Below are positions 53,076 to 61,200 of a stretch of 64,000 nt of DNA, piece by piece (positions within the stretch are counted from its first letter, which is position 1; each line of letters opens with the position of its first letter). Under the pieces are notes generated by a model. It made no database searches. It had not been told where the DNA came from and worked only from the letters and a program-made list of their open reading frames with translations. The translations under genes and the position numbers were made by a program. Source of the stretch: CBDFNN01 sp965250215 (GTDB lineage Bacteria > Bacteroidota > Rhodothermia > Rhodothermales > DATKEJ01); NCBI GenBank assembly GCA_965250215.1, contig CBDFNN010000004.1, positions 682,001-746,000 of the forward strand, written 5' to 3'.

Positions 53076-54065
53076 ATGGATGACCTATTTGCTTCCTTCG
53101 GCGTGCTTACCACGATTCTGGCCGCCATTGGGCTGCTCGCCATATTCTACGTCGTGCCGATACGTTTATGGATCACGGCTATTTTCTCCGGGGTACGGCT
53201 CGATCTCTTTCGTGACCTCGTTGGAATGCGGCTGCGCCGAGTCCCAGCCGCTCAGATCGTCCGACCGCTAATCACCGCCCACAAGGCTGGGATCGAGGTT
53301 CCTACAGCCCTTCTTGAGGCGCATTTTCTGGCCGGTGGTGACCCGAAGCAGGTCATCAATGCACTCATCTCTGCTGACAAGGCAAATATCAATCTGGATT
53401 TCGAGCGAGCCACGGCCATCGACCTAGCCGGGCGTGACCTCTTCAAGGCCGTGCAGATGTCGGTCAATCCCAAGGTGATCTCGACGCCGCCGATATCGTC
53501 TTTCACCAAGGACGGCATCGAAGTGCAAGCCATCGCCCGTGTGACGGTGCGTGCCAATATTGAACGACTTGTTGGCGGCGCAGGCGAGGAGACCATTATC
53601 GCCCGTGTAGGCGAAGGCATCGTCTCGACTATCGGTTCCGCAGAGTCCTATGCAGCGGTACTGGAAAACCCGGACAGCATTTCGAAAACTGTCCTTGCTA
53701 AAGGCCTTGATTCGGGTACGGCTTTCGAGATACTCTCGATCGACATCGCAGACGTGAATGTTGGGGAGAACATCGGGGCCAAACTCCAGATGGAACAGGC
53801 GGATGCAGATCTGCGGATAGCGCGGGCGAAGGCGGAGGAACGACGTGCGGCTGCGGTAGCTCTCGAACAGGAGATGATGGCAACGGTGCAGGAGCAGCAG
53901 GCGCGATTTGTTGAGGCAGAGGCCCTTATTCCGGAGGCGATTGCCGAGGCCTTCCGTAATGGCCATTTTGGCGGGATGGGCTCTCACAACCCGCGCGCCA
54001 AACAGCCCGATGCGCAGAAGAGTCCCGGAAATAGTAGTGAGACCGACTCCCCCAAGGAAAGCTAG
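53076..54065 (+). CDS. floA: Flotillin-like protein FloA (SPFH domain)
   Basis: 329 residues, the usual length for FloA/YqfA. An N-terminal membrane segment ('FGVLTTILAAIGLLAIFYVVPIRLWI') is followed by 'SGVRLDLFRDLVGMRLRRVP', 'GDPKQVINALISADKANINLDFERATAIDLAGRDLFKAVQMSVNPKVI', and an EA-repeat-like coiled helix ('MEQADADLRIARAKAEERRAAAVALEQEMMATVQEQQ'). It scaffolds membrane microdomains in the cytoplasmic membrane. The ATG at 53076 overlaps an orphan repeat. It is usually found beside a NfeD-like gene, which is absent here. Confidence 0.96.
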   Translation: MDDLFASFGVLTTILAAIGLLAIFYVVPIRLWITAIFSGVRLDLFRDLVGMRLRRVPAAQIVRPLITAHKAGIEVPTALLEAHFLAGGDPKQVINALISADKANINLDFERATAIDLAGRDLFKAVQMSVNPKVISTPPISSFTKDGIEVQAIARVTVRANIERLVGGAGEETIIARVGEGIVSTIGSAESYAAVLENPDSISKTVLAKGLDSGTAFEILSIDIADVNVGENIGAKLQMEQADADLRIARAKAEERRAAAVALEQEMMATVQEQQARFVEAEALIPEAIAEAFRNGHFGGMGSHNPRAKQPDAQKSPGNSSETDSPKES

Positions 54066-54151
54066 TCACTTCATAGTTGAAACCTGACTATTGTTGGTTT
54101 TAGACATTCCCTAATCGATGTTAGATATTCAAAAGAAACACTAGAGTCGAC

Positions 54152-55402
54152 ATGCTTAAATCCTGCTTCCTTTTTTGCCTTTTGTATTTGTCTGGGATCT
54201 CCCTCGTTTTTTCGCAAACGCCCGGCGAAAAATTTCCCGAATGGTCTCCGGGATATCTGGATTTGCATCACATTAGCACGGGGAGGGGAGATGCTGCATT
54301 TTATGTGTTTCCTGATGGCACCACCATGCTCTTCGATGCCGGAGAGTTGACAGATGACGGGCCGGCATGGCGCTTGCCTAGGTATGTATCTCCGCGACCG
54401 GATGGCTCAAGGACTGCGGGTGAATGGATCACGAGATATATCAATCGAAGATTGGCTGGCGTGAATAATGCTGTCATCGATTATGGTCTGCTTTCACACT
54501 TTCACGGCGACCATTTTGGCAGCCTTTCGAGTCGATCAGCGGATTCCGAAAAAGGGCCCTATAAGTTGACGGGCATCACCTATGTAGGGGATCATATCCC
54601 CATCAAAACCATGATGGATCACGGGTGGCCAGATTACAGCTACCCCGTTGCACAAGATGCGCCTGGAATGACCAACTACCGGGCTTTTTTGAAATGGCAA
54701 ATAGAGCACGGCGACTTAAAGGCAGCATCCTTTTTGCCGGGCCGCCACGATCAAATAACGCTGGTTCATAATAGAGACGAATACCCGACCTTTAGAGTCC
54801 AAAACATCGCAGCAAATGGCAATGTTTGGACAGGAGTCGAACAAGTAACCAGGGCCCATTTTCCTCCCTTAGAAGATCTGGAGCCAGAAGACTACCCGAC
54901 AGAAAATATTAGCAGTGTAGCTTTTCGTATGAGTTACGGGAAGTTTGATTACTACTCAGGAGGTGACTTGTATGGTATTCCGCCCTTACGGGCACCGAGC
55001 TGGCACGACATCGAAACACCCGTTGCTCAAGCCGTTGGCCCCGTGGAAATTGCTACGCTGAATCATCATGGATACCTAGACTCACAGAATGAATATTTTG
55101 TAAGTACGCTAAGGCCACGTGCATGGCTTGTGCAAGTGTGGGACTCGGCCCATCCAAGCCCGATGGTTTATCAACGCCTAAAGTCATCGCATTTATATCC
55201 GGGGCCCCGAGACATCTATTCAACCCATATGCATCCATCGAACAAGGATGTGGTTGTTGGCTTGGATGCTTTGAAAAGTGATGCCGGCCACGTGGTTGTG
55301 CGGGTAGCTCCAGGAGGCGCATCCTATCAAATCATAATCCTTGATGATTCAAGCGAAGAAGATGTAATACTGGCTGTGCATGGTCCCTTCGAGGCGAGGT
55401 GA
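54152..55402 (+). CDS. Secreted MBL-fold metallohydrolase
   Basis: 416 residues with a Sec signal (MLKSCFLFCLLYLSGISLVFSQ). The metal-binding motif is 'GLLSHFHGDHFGSL' (HxHxDH). Other metal-site candidates lie in 'FDYYSGGDLYGI' (Asp) and 'IATLNHHGYLDSQNEY' (His), and 'ISTGRGDAAFYVFPDGTTMLFDAG' is the strand preceding the core, as in ComEC-type MBL domains. It is likely a periplasmic phosphodiesterase-like or nuclease-like hydrolase; the substrate is unknown. The stop is followed by a purine-rich inverted stutter. Confidence 0.9.
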   Translation: MLKSCFLFCLLYLSGISLVFSQTPGEKFPEWSPGYLDLHHISTGRGDAAFYVFPDGTTMLFDAGELTDDGPAWRLPRYVSPRPDGSRTAGEWITRYINRRLAGVNNAVIDYGLLSHFHGDHFGSLSSRSADSEKGPYKLTGITYVGDHIPIKTMMDHGWPDYSYPVAQDAPGMTNYRAFLKWQIEHGDLKAASFLPGRHDQITLVHNRDEYPTFRVQNIAANGNVWTGVEQVTRAHFPPLEDLEPEDYPTENISSVAFRMSYGKFDYYSGGDLYGIPPLRAPSWHDIETPVAQAVGPVEIATLNHHGYLDSQNEYFVSTLRPRAWLVQVWDSAHPSPMVYQRLKSSHLYPGPRDIYSTHMHPSNKDVVVGLDALKSDAGHVVVRVAPGGASYQIIILDDSSEEDVILAVHGPFEAR

Positions 55403-55410
55403 TCTTTTTA

Positions 55411-55485
55411 GAGATAAGAGAAAAGAGCGCATAGAGAAGAGCAAGAAATGAGTACTCTTAACCCTCTTTCTCCCATTCTCTTTTC
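55411..55485. repeat. Purine-rich/pyrimidine-rich inverted stutter after the MBL gene
   Basis: After the stop at 55402 the + strand is purine-rich (GAGATAAGAGAAAAGAGCGC, then ATAGAGAAGAGCAAGAAATG), then mirrors into pyrimidines. GAAAAGAG (55420-55427) pairs with CTCTTTTC (55478-55485), and the centre is the palindrome GAGTACTC (55450-55457). It is a further example of a locus-specific stutter at a 3' end and may act as a transcript end. Confidence 0.55.
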
Positions 55486-55536
55486 CGCAAATACCGAAAT
55501 GCCGGACTATCATTTGCACTAGCTTCGAGGCGGATA

Positions 55537-55779
55537 ATGGGTCTGGAATTTGGAGAAACAGAGTTCGCACTTAAAGGAGGAGAACTTGCCAATGACAGAG
55601 CACCTTTTCTTCTATTGGTACAGACAGTCTTTTTCGCCGTGAGGTACATCGGCTTGGGCATTTTTAAAGCCCTCAGAAATTACCGCACAAGTGAATCAGA
55701 TCTTTTGTTGACGGTGGTAGTTACCGCGACTTGTTTCCTTTTTGTTAAATCTTGTTACTCCCGCTTTCTTAGCAAATAG
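55537..55779 (+). CDS. Small putative membrane protein
   Basis: An 80-residue frame from ATG at 55537. It has a polar start ('MGLEFGETEFALKGGELAND') and two hydrophobic segments ('FLLLVQTVFFAVRYIGLGIF', 'LLLTVVVTATCFLFV'). It overlaps the next frame by 38 bases in a different frame, so either the two are separate overlapping genes or one gene is split by a frameshift. No family recognised. This opens the AT-richer stretch. Confidence 0.45.
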   Translation: MGLEFGETEFALKGGELANDRAPFLLLVQTVFFAVRYIGLGIFKALRNYRTSESDLLLTVVVTATCFLFVKSCYSRFLSK

Positions 55780-56206
55780 AGTACCACTGTTTCTTAGTTA
55801 TTTCGGCACCTTTTCAACACTCTTCATTGCTTCGATGGTTTGCGGGAGATTAATGATAGCGCTCAATCTGATTGTAATATTGGTGGAAGCAATTGTCAGA
55901 TTCTTCCTGCGAGGGTCACCTAATCGACTTATCAGATTCTCGAAGAAAATAGAACGTCTCAAAGAGAAATCATTCCCTTTCCTCTTTTTCTTGTCCTTCA
56001 TGCTCGTCGCATTCAACTCGTCAGTAATAAACGATTCCTTCTGGCCTGAAAGCGTCAGTGGTGTAGACACAACAATTCCTAGTTTTATTGGTTTTGTAGC
56101 TGCTGTTTTCACAATAGCCGCAATGTTAAGAATTTCTGGTGATGGTGTTGATATTTATGGGCTAACAGATTTAAACAAATTAATGCTAGGATCGATCATA
56201 AATTGA
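55742..56206 (+). CDS. Putative four-helix membrane protein
   Basis: The frame (TTG start at 55742; an internal Met near codon 32 is an alternative) has hydrophobic segments near residues 16-31, 35-54, 76-92 and 113-131 ('FLFFLSFMLVAFNSSV', 'PSFIGFVAAVFTIAAMLRI'), with a basic loop 'RLIRFSKKIERLKEKS'. I recognise no family. It overlaps the previous frame by 38 bases and its stop overlaps the convergent gene by 11 bases. Confidence 0.5.
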   Translation: MLNLVTPAFLANRVPLFLSYFGTFSTLFIASMVCGRLMIALNLIVILVEAIVRFFLRGSPNRLIRFSKKIERLKEKSFPFLFFLSFMLVAFNSSVINDSFWPESVSGVDTTIPSFIGFVAAVFTIAAMLRISGDGVDIYGLTDLNKLMLGSIIN

Positions 56207-56684
56207 CATTTATGAGAGATTGAAAAAAATGATCTTGGGATAAATAAACCGGAACTAACCAAATCGGCGTATAGCCACCTATTATTGCTTTTATCGACGA
56301 TATCCGGTCATTTTCATCAAATTCGATCTCCATTGCGCTTTGCCTGGGAGCAAATTCGATTTTTCTCTTTAAAAATCCTATCAAATAACTAACAGATGTG
56401 TCTGTCTCCTCATAGTCTGGTGGACCTAATAAGTTCTTAACTTGATCTCTTGTCCATTCTTCTTGAAGAATATTGACTCTGAGATCATCGTACATCTTCC
56501 ACCGACAATTTTCTGACAATTTAATGTTGTAGCAGGACTCCCAGCCGACTCGTTCAAAGGGTATCTGTTTTTTGCTGGGATCAGTCACACTCCAAATAAC
56601 TGTAGCTAATAAGACTATAATACAAGCCGTTGAAATGATCTTCTCAAAATCCAATTTATCTGCTGCTTTTTCTGTATTTTGCAT
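56196..56684 (-). CDS. Membrane-anchored protein with a BamE/SmpA-like C-terminal region
   Basis: 162 residues. A hydrophobic segment near 16-33 ('IISTACIIVLLATVIWSV') anchors it. A region near 70-130 reads 'NILQEEWTRDQVKNLLGPPDYEETDTSVSYLIGF' then 'SAMEIEFDENDRISSIK'. That is the general pattern of the BamE/OmlA fold ('xxVxxLLGxP' followed by beta strands ending with an acidic-to-basic run), here as a lipobox-free form. The match is by eye and the function is not established. ATG start; convergent overlap of 11 bases with the preceding membrane gene. Confidence 0.65.
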   Translation of the reverse strand: MQNTEKAADKLDFEKIISTACIIVLLATVIWSVTDPSKKQIPFERVGWESCYNIKLSENCRWKMYDDLRVNILQEEWTRDQVKNLLGPPDYEETDTSVSYLIGFLKRKIEFAPRQSAMEIEFDENDRISSIKAIIGGYTPIWLVPVYLSQDHFFQSLINVNL

Positions 56685-56774
56685 TGTAATCTAAGTTTAA
56701 ATAAATACATGACTTGATTCATTGTGCAACTGTGCCGGTGGTATTCATCATTTCGATTGATTATCTCAAATTAA

Positions 56775-58097
56775 ATGACCTCTAACAAGGAGAAAACGAA
56801 TAGTTTTAAGGGTTCTTTTTATCCACGGTTGATCAACCTGATAGGTGTTATAGCGGCATTTTGGACATTCATTATTTTTCAACAGGCTCAAAATCTTAAC
56901 AGAGCTCTTTTAGAGACTCAACAAATTGCCGAACTTGCGAGACTTTCGCAACTTGATCTCAACAGTGTTAATGATCCAAATATTCTTCACAATACTATCG
57001 CCGATTTTGGCTCTCGCTCCCTCGGGTTCCAAATTTCTTCGCTGGTATTTTATGGAACTCAAATTAGCAAGGCTCTAGGTGATTCTCCGTGGCCGTTGAA
57101 TGATGCTCTTATTTCCGGAGGTTGCGAGAAAGATATAAAGTATTCCAAGAGCGCTATTTTGAATAGCAATAGCGATTCGCAATTGATATCAGGGATTAGG
57201 GGGTGGGATGCAACAATCGACGCATTAAATAAACACGATTTTGAGGCCTCGTTTTCGGAGGTACTAAGGACGCTTCAGTCGACGGTTTCAACAGAAAAAC
57301 GATCAACTCTTATCAAAGTCCTCCAGGACCTTGCTTTGATGAAAGAGGGTCAATTTATCGGCAAGAAGATTCAATATATTGTAGAGGAAGTTTTTCAAGG
57401 AAATATTTCTCCTGAGGATCGAGGCGTCCTAGTCTCCATTATGTCTCATCTTAATCCAAATGTGACCGTTCTATTACCGAGCAAGGGAGGTGGAATTGAT
57501 CTAACCTGCCGCGCGATAAGCAATGTGACCATAGTGGGCAATAGAAATAGATCGACATTGAAGAAAGACGTTTTTGCAATTAGGCATGACATTGACCTTA
57601 CGGAAACTGATTTAAGTGATTTCACTCTAAAGAAGGCCATAATCAATCGGCTTGTATTTAGGAATACAAATTTAGTGCGAACAGTCTTCGATGAGGTTGA
57701 AATTCTACAACTGCAATCTTCTGCAAAGGCAGTTAAAACGACTAATTCAGTCTTTTCCAAAGTGAACTTTGTAAATTCGGATCTCAGTAACTCAACTCTT
57801 AATGATACTTTTTTTGAGAATTCTGGTTTTGAAAATTCAAATCTTTCAAATGTGTCAATAATCGATGGCGGTATTTTAAATGTAGCAATTATCGAAAGTG
57901 ATACCGAAGGACTAAATATTCAAAACTCATGCGCTAGAAACCTCGAATTTGATAAAGCTAGCGATGTAAATATTAGTAACATTAGCATTCTTCCTGAGGG
58001 AGAAAAGTGTTCTTCGAAGATAGATGCAAGAATGACGCTGACGTCTCTTGGGTGTGGTGCTTTTTCCGATGATTTCGAATCAACCTGTAATAACTAA
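56775..58097 (+). CDS. Membrane-anchored protein with pentapeptide-like C-terminal region
   Basis: 440 residues. A hydrophobic anchor is at about 18-36 ('LINLIGVIAAFWTFIIF'). The middle (40-250) is helical. From about residue 270 to 405 the sequence shows pentapeptide-repeat character: 'DIDLTETDLSDFTLKKAII', 'FSKVNFVNSDLSNSTLNDTF', 'FENSGFENSNLSNVSIIDGG' and 'GLNIQNSCARNLEFDKASDV', suggesting a beta-helix. The stop overlaps the next gene's ATG (TAATG, 58095-58099), and the downstream three genes form an ABC importer, so it is probably an accessory subunit. No function is known to me for this combination. Confidence 0.82.
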   Translation: MTSNKEKTNSFKGSFYPRLINLIGVIAAFWTFIIFQQAQNLNRALLETQQIAELARLSQLDLNSVNDPNILHNTIADFGSRSLGFQISSLVFYGTQISKALGDSPWPLNDALISGGCEKDIKYSKSAILNSNSDSQLISGIRGWDATIDALNKHDFEASFSEVLRTLQSTVSTEKRSTLIKVLQDLALMKEGQFIGKKIQYIVEEVFQGNISPEDRGVLVSIMSHLNPNVTVLLPSKGGGIDLTCRAISNVTIVGNRNRSTLKKDVFAIRHDIDLTETDLSDFTLKKAIINRLVFRNTNLVRTVFDEVEILQLQSSAKAVKTTNSVFSKVNFVNSDLSNSTLNDTFFENSGFENSNLSNVSIIDGGILNVAIIESDTEGLNIQNSCARNLEFDKASDVNISNISILPEGEKCSSKIDARMTLTSLGCGAFSDDFESTCNN

Positions 58098-59575
58098 TGA
58101 GAAAGATTAAGTCATTATTGAATTGTTTTCTGATCGTTCTTCTGTTGATTTCGTGCACTTCAAAATCCAACGAAACCACTCAAATAAGGCTGTGGCACAC
58201 GGAATTGGATTCCGACGCTTCTGATCTAATAAACTTAGTGGCCTCGTCTGTTGAAGAGACCTTTTTGAATCGAGGTCGAAAGGTTGACATTCAAGTGACG
58301 AAAATGAATTGGGGCGACCTATCGACTAGAATCATCCAAGAAGAGGATAATCTTCCGGACATTACGCACCTCCAGCCGTTTATGGTTAAGGAGTTTTTGT
58401 TACGATTAAGAAGTTCATCTAGATATGATTTGATAGGTCTTGATTCAGTCCTATCTGTCATTGAGATACAGAATAACGATAAGATCTTGCCATCTCTTAG
58501 AAACATTCATCGATATGGTAATCCCTTGAATCAAGAATCAGATACCTATGGAATCGCTTATGCTGCAGGAACGACGCTAATTGCTTACAGGACCGATTGG
58601 GTTCCTGAGGGCACGGTTCTTCCAAATTCTTGGGATCAGCTTCCACGTTTTTCAAAATTACTAGCGGAAAAGGCCAAGGATCTAGGATATGATGATGTTC
58701 AAGCTTTGGCCTTACCTGGACGCAGCCCATTTTTTATTGACCAATTGTTCAACGAAATCGTTGTTTCAAACGGTGGAAGTCTGTACGAAAATTCGGAGCC
58801 CAATCTTGATAACGTCGAAGTGCGTAAGACTCTTGAGATATTTCAAGAAATGATAGCTTTGACAGGAGGTAGCTATTTCAATACCGATTATCAACTTCAG
58901 TTCACTCTTCTCGCTCAAGACAAAGTCGCGGTCGTTCCAGTTACATACGGGCGGGCTTCGAAAAGAATAGAAAACGAGCTTATATCTCAAGGCTCTAATC
59001 AACTAGAGGCAGATCGCAGAAGATTTGGAATCTTACCTCATCTCAGTTCGATCGATAATCCAGTAGCAACTATTGATGCTGAACCATGGATATTAATTGA
59101 GGACTCGGAAGATGGTATATCGAGTGCAAGGCAGCTAAAGAAAAATGTAATGTTCGCATTCCTGGAAGAATTTTACTCTCGAGAGAATTACGAGAAGTTC
59201 ACGCGTACTGTACCTATTCATTTGAGGCCGATTTTCGAGGGTATGGCTGATGAATATCTCAGTGATCCGAGTCAAATAGAATGGTCACATTGGGGTGATG
59301 TTAGTACGCAGATGTTAGGGACCGTTGGGAAAACCGCGCCTATTATGATGGATGCTGATCTTAGTTCGACAACACAACCCGCCTTTATTTTATCTCTTCA
59401 AAGTCGAAACATCATCTCGGATATGGTTAATGACACCATTGGTGAACCCGTCTTGTCGACTATTAGTCAAGGTCGGACTGTTCCTAGCGATCTACAAGAA
59501 AAGATTCTGGATGACGCAATTTTGAGAGCAGTTGAGCGGTCTCTTGCTGCCTATTCGGACTCTCCCAGAGAGTGA
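58097..59575 (+). CDS. ABC transporter solute-binding lipoprotein (family 1 type)
   Basis: 492 residues. The signal ends at 'VLLLISC' (Cys20), a lipid-anchored binding protein. The fold is the sugar-type binding protein family: 'IRLWHTELDSDASDLINLVASSVEE', 'NLPDITHLQPFMVKEFL', 'YGIAYAAGTTLIAYRTDW' (the start of the first lobe return), and 'VSNGGSLYEN'. Its ligand is not evident; relatives bind sugars, iron or other small solutes. It overlaps the pentapeptide-like gene by one base and the permease by four bases (GTGA). Confidence 0.92.
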   Translation: MRKIKSLLNCFLIVLLLISCTSKSNETTQIRLWHTELDSDASDLINLVASSVEETFLNRGRKVDIQVTKMNWGDLSTRIIQEEDNLPDITHLQPFMVKEFLLRLRSSSRYDLIGLDSVLSVIEIQNNDKILPSLRNIHRYGNPLNQESDTYGIAYAAGTTLIAYRTDWVPEGTVLPNSWDQLPRFSKLLAEKAKDLGYDDVQALALPGRSPFFIDQLFNEIVVSNGGSLYENSEPNLDNVEVRKTLEIFQEMIALTGGSYFNTDYQLQFTLLAQDKVAVVPVTYGRASKRIENELISQGSNQLEADRRRFGILPHLSSIDNPVATIDAEPWILIEDSEDGISSARQLKKNVMFAFLEEFYSRENYEKFTRTVPIHLRPIFEGMADEYLSDPSQIEWSHWGDVSTQMLGTVGKTAPIMMDADLSSTTQPAFILSLQSRNIISDMVNDTIGEPVLSTISQGRTVPSDLQEKILDDAILRAVERSLAAYSDSPRE

Positions 59576-61200
59576 TTATTAAAATTTACTCTAGAATTGG
59601 GATAAGATGGGAGAATTATGTTTCCGGGTATTCGAGAGTAGCCCTTTGGATGACGTCGGTGTTCTTTGGATTCGCAATTCTGTTCCTATTTTACTCTGCG
59701 ATATTTGTTAGATCGGGGATTTTAGGATCTGATACATTTTCTCAAGGTGTCTACGGAACAGCGGCGATTCGATCGTTGTGGTATGCTGCATCGACAGCAA
59801 CGATGCAAGTTGTTTTTGGCCTCATATTAGGCGCAGCGATATTTATCCTTGGCAATAAATTTCTTACTGTAGTTGTTCTTTCACTTTCTTTTACGATCTA
59901 TTCTCTTCAGCCTTCCGTTGTTTTTGACATTTGGACTCGATTACTAGGATTTGAATCCAATTTTTCCTCTCTGATCTGGGCCTCAACTTGGCAATACACG
60001 AGCTTTTGCGTCATGTTTTTCTTTCTACAGTTTTCCACCGTTGAAAGAAAAGAACTTGCGCTGGCACGCTCTGAGGTTTCTACTATTCATGCTTACCGGG
60101 CAGTCTACCAGTCGCGGCTTATTATTGCGTTCTGCGCACTACTTCTACTTCGATTCATATTGATGCTAGCTAAATTTGATTTACCCTTTGTATTCCTGAA
60201 AGGTCATGACTCATCGTACCGAACTATAACTTTTTGGATGAGTCATGGGAGACTTGCTGAAATTCCAAAATGGATAGGTATGCAGGCCTTGGTAATGATG
60301 ACTGGTGTTGCTCTCTTTTTTGCAATAAAAGCGTCAGTTCCCAAATTAATTATCATTGGTTCTTCAGAAAAGCGGTCAAAGATTAAGAAATCCAGAGAAA
60401 GTCAAATATTCCCCGCAGTCAGAGCTGTTGTAAAAGTCAACTTGTTTTTATTGTTAGGATGTTTTCTTACTCCAATAATTGTATCACTTTTTGGGATTGT
60501 GGGACAGTCTGGAAGTTCCACATTAGGAATGTTTTCCACATACGGTTCCGTCATCTCTTACTCAGTTTTGGTATCGGGTTGCTCTGCTGCAATAGCAGTT
60601 TCTGTAGCGTCAATTTTCCACCATTTTAGCATTAGAGGAGTGCCCGGAACTGACATCTATTGGTCTTGGCTTTCAGTTCTTGTTTATGCAACACCAATGA
60701 TAGCATTAAATCTCAGTGCCAATAAAATCTCGGACTTTCTAGAGAGTTGTTTCCAATTGTCTGGAGTTTATCTCACCACGGGGCAATCCGTCTCTTCCCT
60801 AATTACGTCCATCCTATTTTATACCATTTGGCTAACGCCCTTTATATTATTTCTTACAAATAGAACCATCTCAGAAATTCCAAGAGACATACTTAAGACA
60901 GAAGTGTTGAGCATTGTTGACGGATTAAAGCCAGCAAGCTTCAGAATACTTTGGAATTCTCTCTTTCGATCACGTCAGTTAATGATGTTCTTTTTAGTAA
61001 TCGGATTTATTATCATCTGGCAAGACCTAAGCCTTTCTTTGCGTCTCGAAAATTTCGAAATGTTTAGCTACACTCTTTATGATTCGCAGTCACTTGAAGA
61101 TGTAAACTACACGGCACCATTGTCAGCATCACTATTAGTTAGCCTCGTCGTTGGGGCGGTTGGTGGTCCCCTAATAATTAAAATGTCTAAATCAAGATAA
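59572..61200 (+). CDS. ABC transporter permease, fused double MetI-like domain
   Basis: 542 residues with about twelve hydrophobic segments, long enough for two fused permease domains in the manner of ThiP or FbpB. Each half contains a degenerate EAA-like loop: 'FSTVERKELALARSEVSTIHAYRAVYQ' in the first half and 'ISEIPRDILKTEVLSIVDGLKPASFRILWN' in the second. Start codon is GTG at 59572, overlapping the upstream TGA. It would pair with the ATPase that starts at its last base (61200). Confidence 0.88.
   Translation: MIIKIYSRIGIRWENYVSGYSRVALWMTSVFFGFAILFLFYSAIFVRSGILGSDTFSQGVYGTAAIRSLWYAASTATMQVVFGLILGAAIFILGNKFLTVVVLSLSFTIYSLQPSVVFDIWTRLLGFESNFSSLIWASTWQYTSFCVMFFFLQFSTVERKELALARSEVSTIHAYRAVYQSRLIIAFCALLLLRFILMLAKFDLPFVFLKGHDSSYRTITFWMSHGRLAEIPKWIGMQALVMMTGVALFFAIKASVPKLIIIGSSEKRSKIKKSRESQIFPAVRAVVKVNLFLLLGCFLTPIIVSLFGIVGQSGSSTLGMFSTYGSVISYSVLVSGCSAAIAVSVASIFHHFSIRGVPGTDIYWSWLSVLVYATPMIALNLSANKISDFLESCFQLSGVYLTTGQSVSSLITSILFYTIWLTPFILFLTNRTISEIPRDILKTEVLSIVDGLKPASFRILWNSLFRSRQLMMFFLVIGFIIIWQDLSLSLRLENFEMFSYTLYDSQSLEDVNYTAPLSASLLVSLVVGAVGGPLIIKMSKSR

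Noticed and set aside
53424..53987. 187-codon minus frame in floA
   Set aside because: It is antisense to FloA, which matches its family along the full length.
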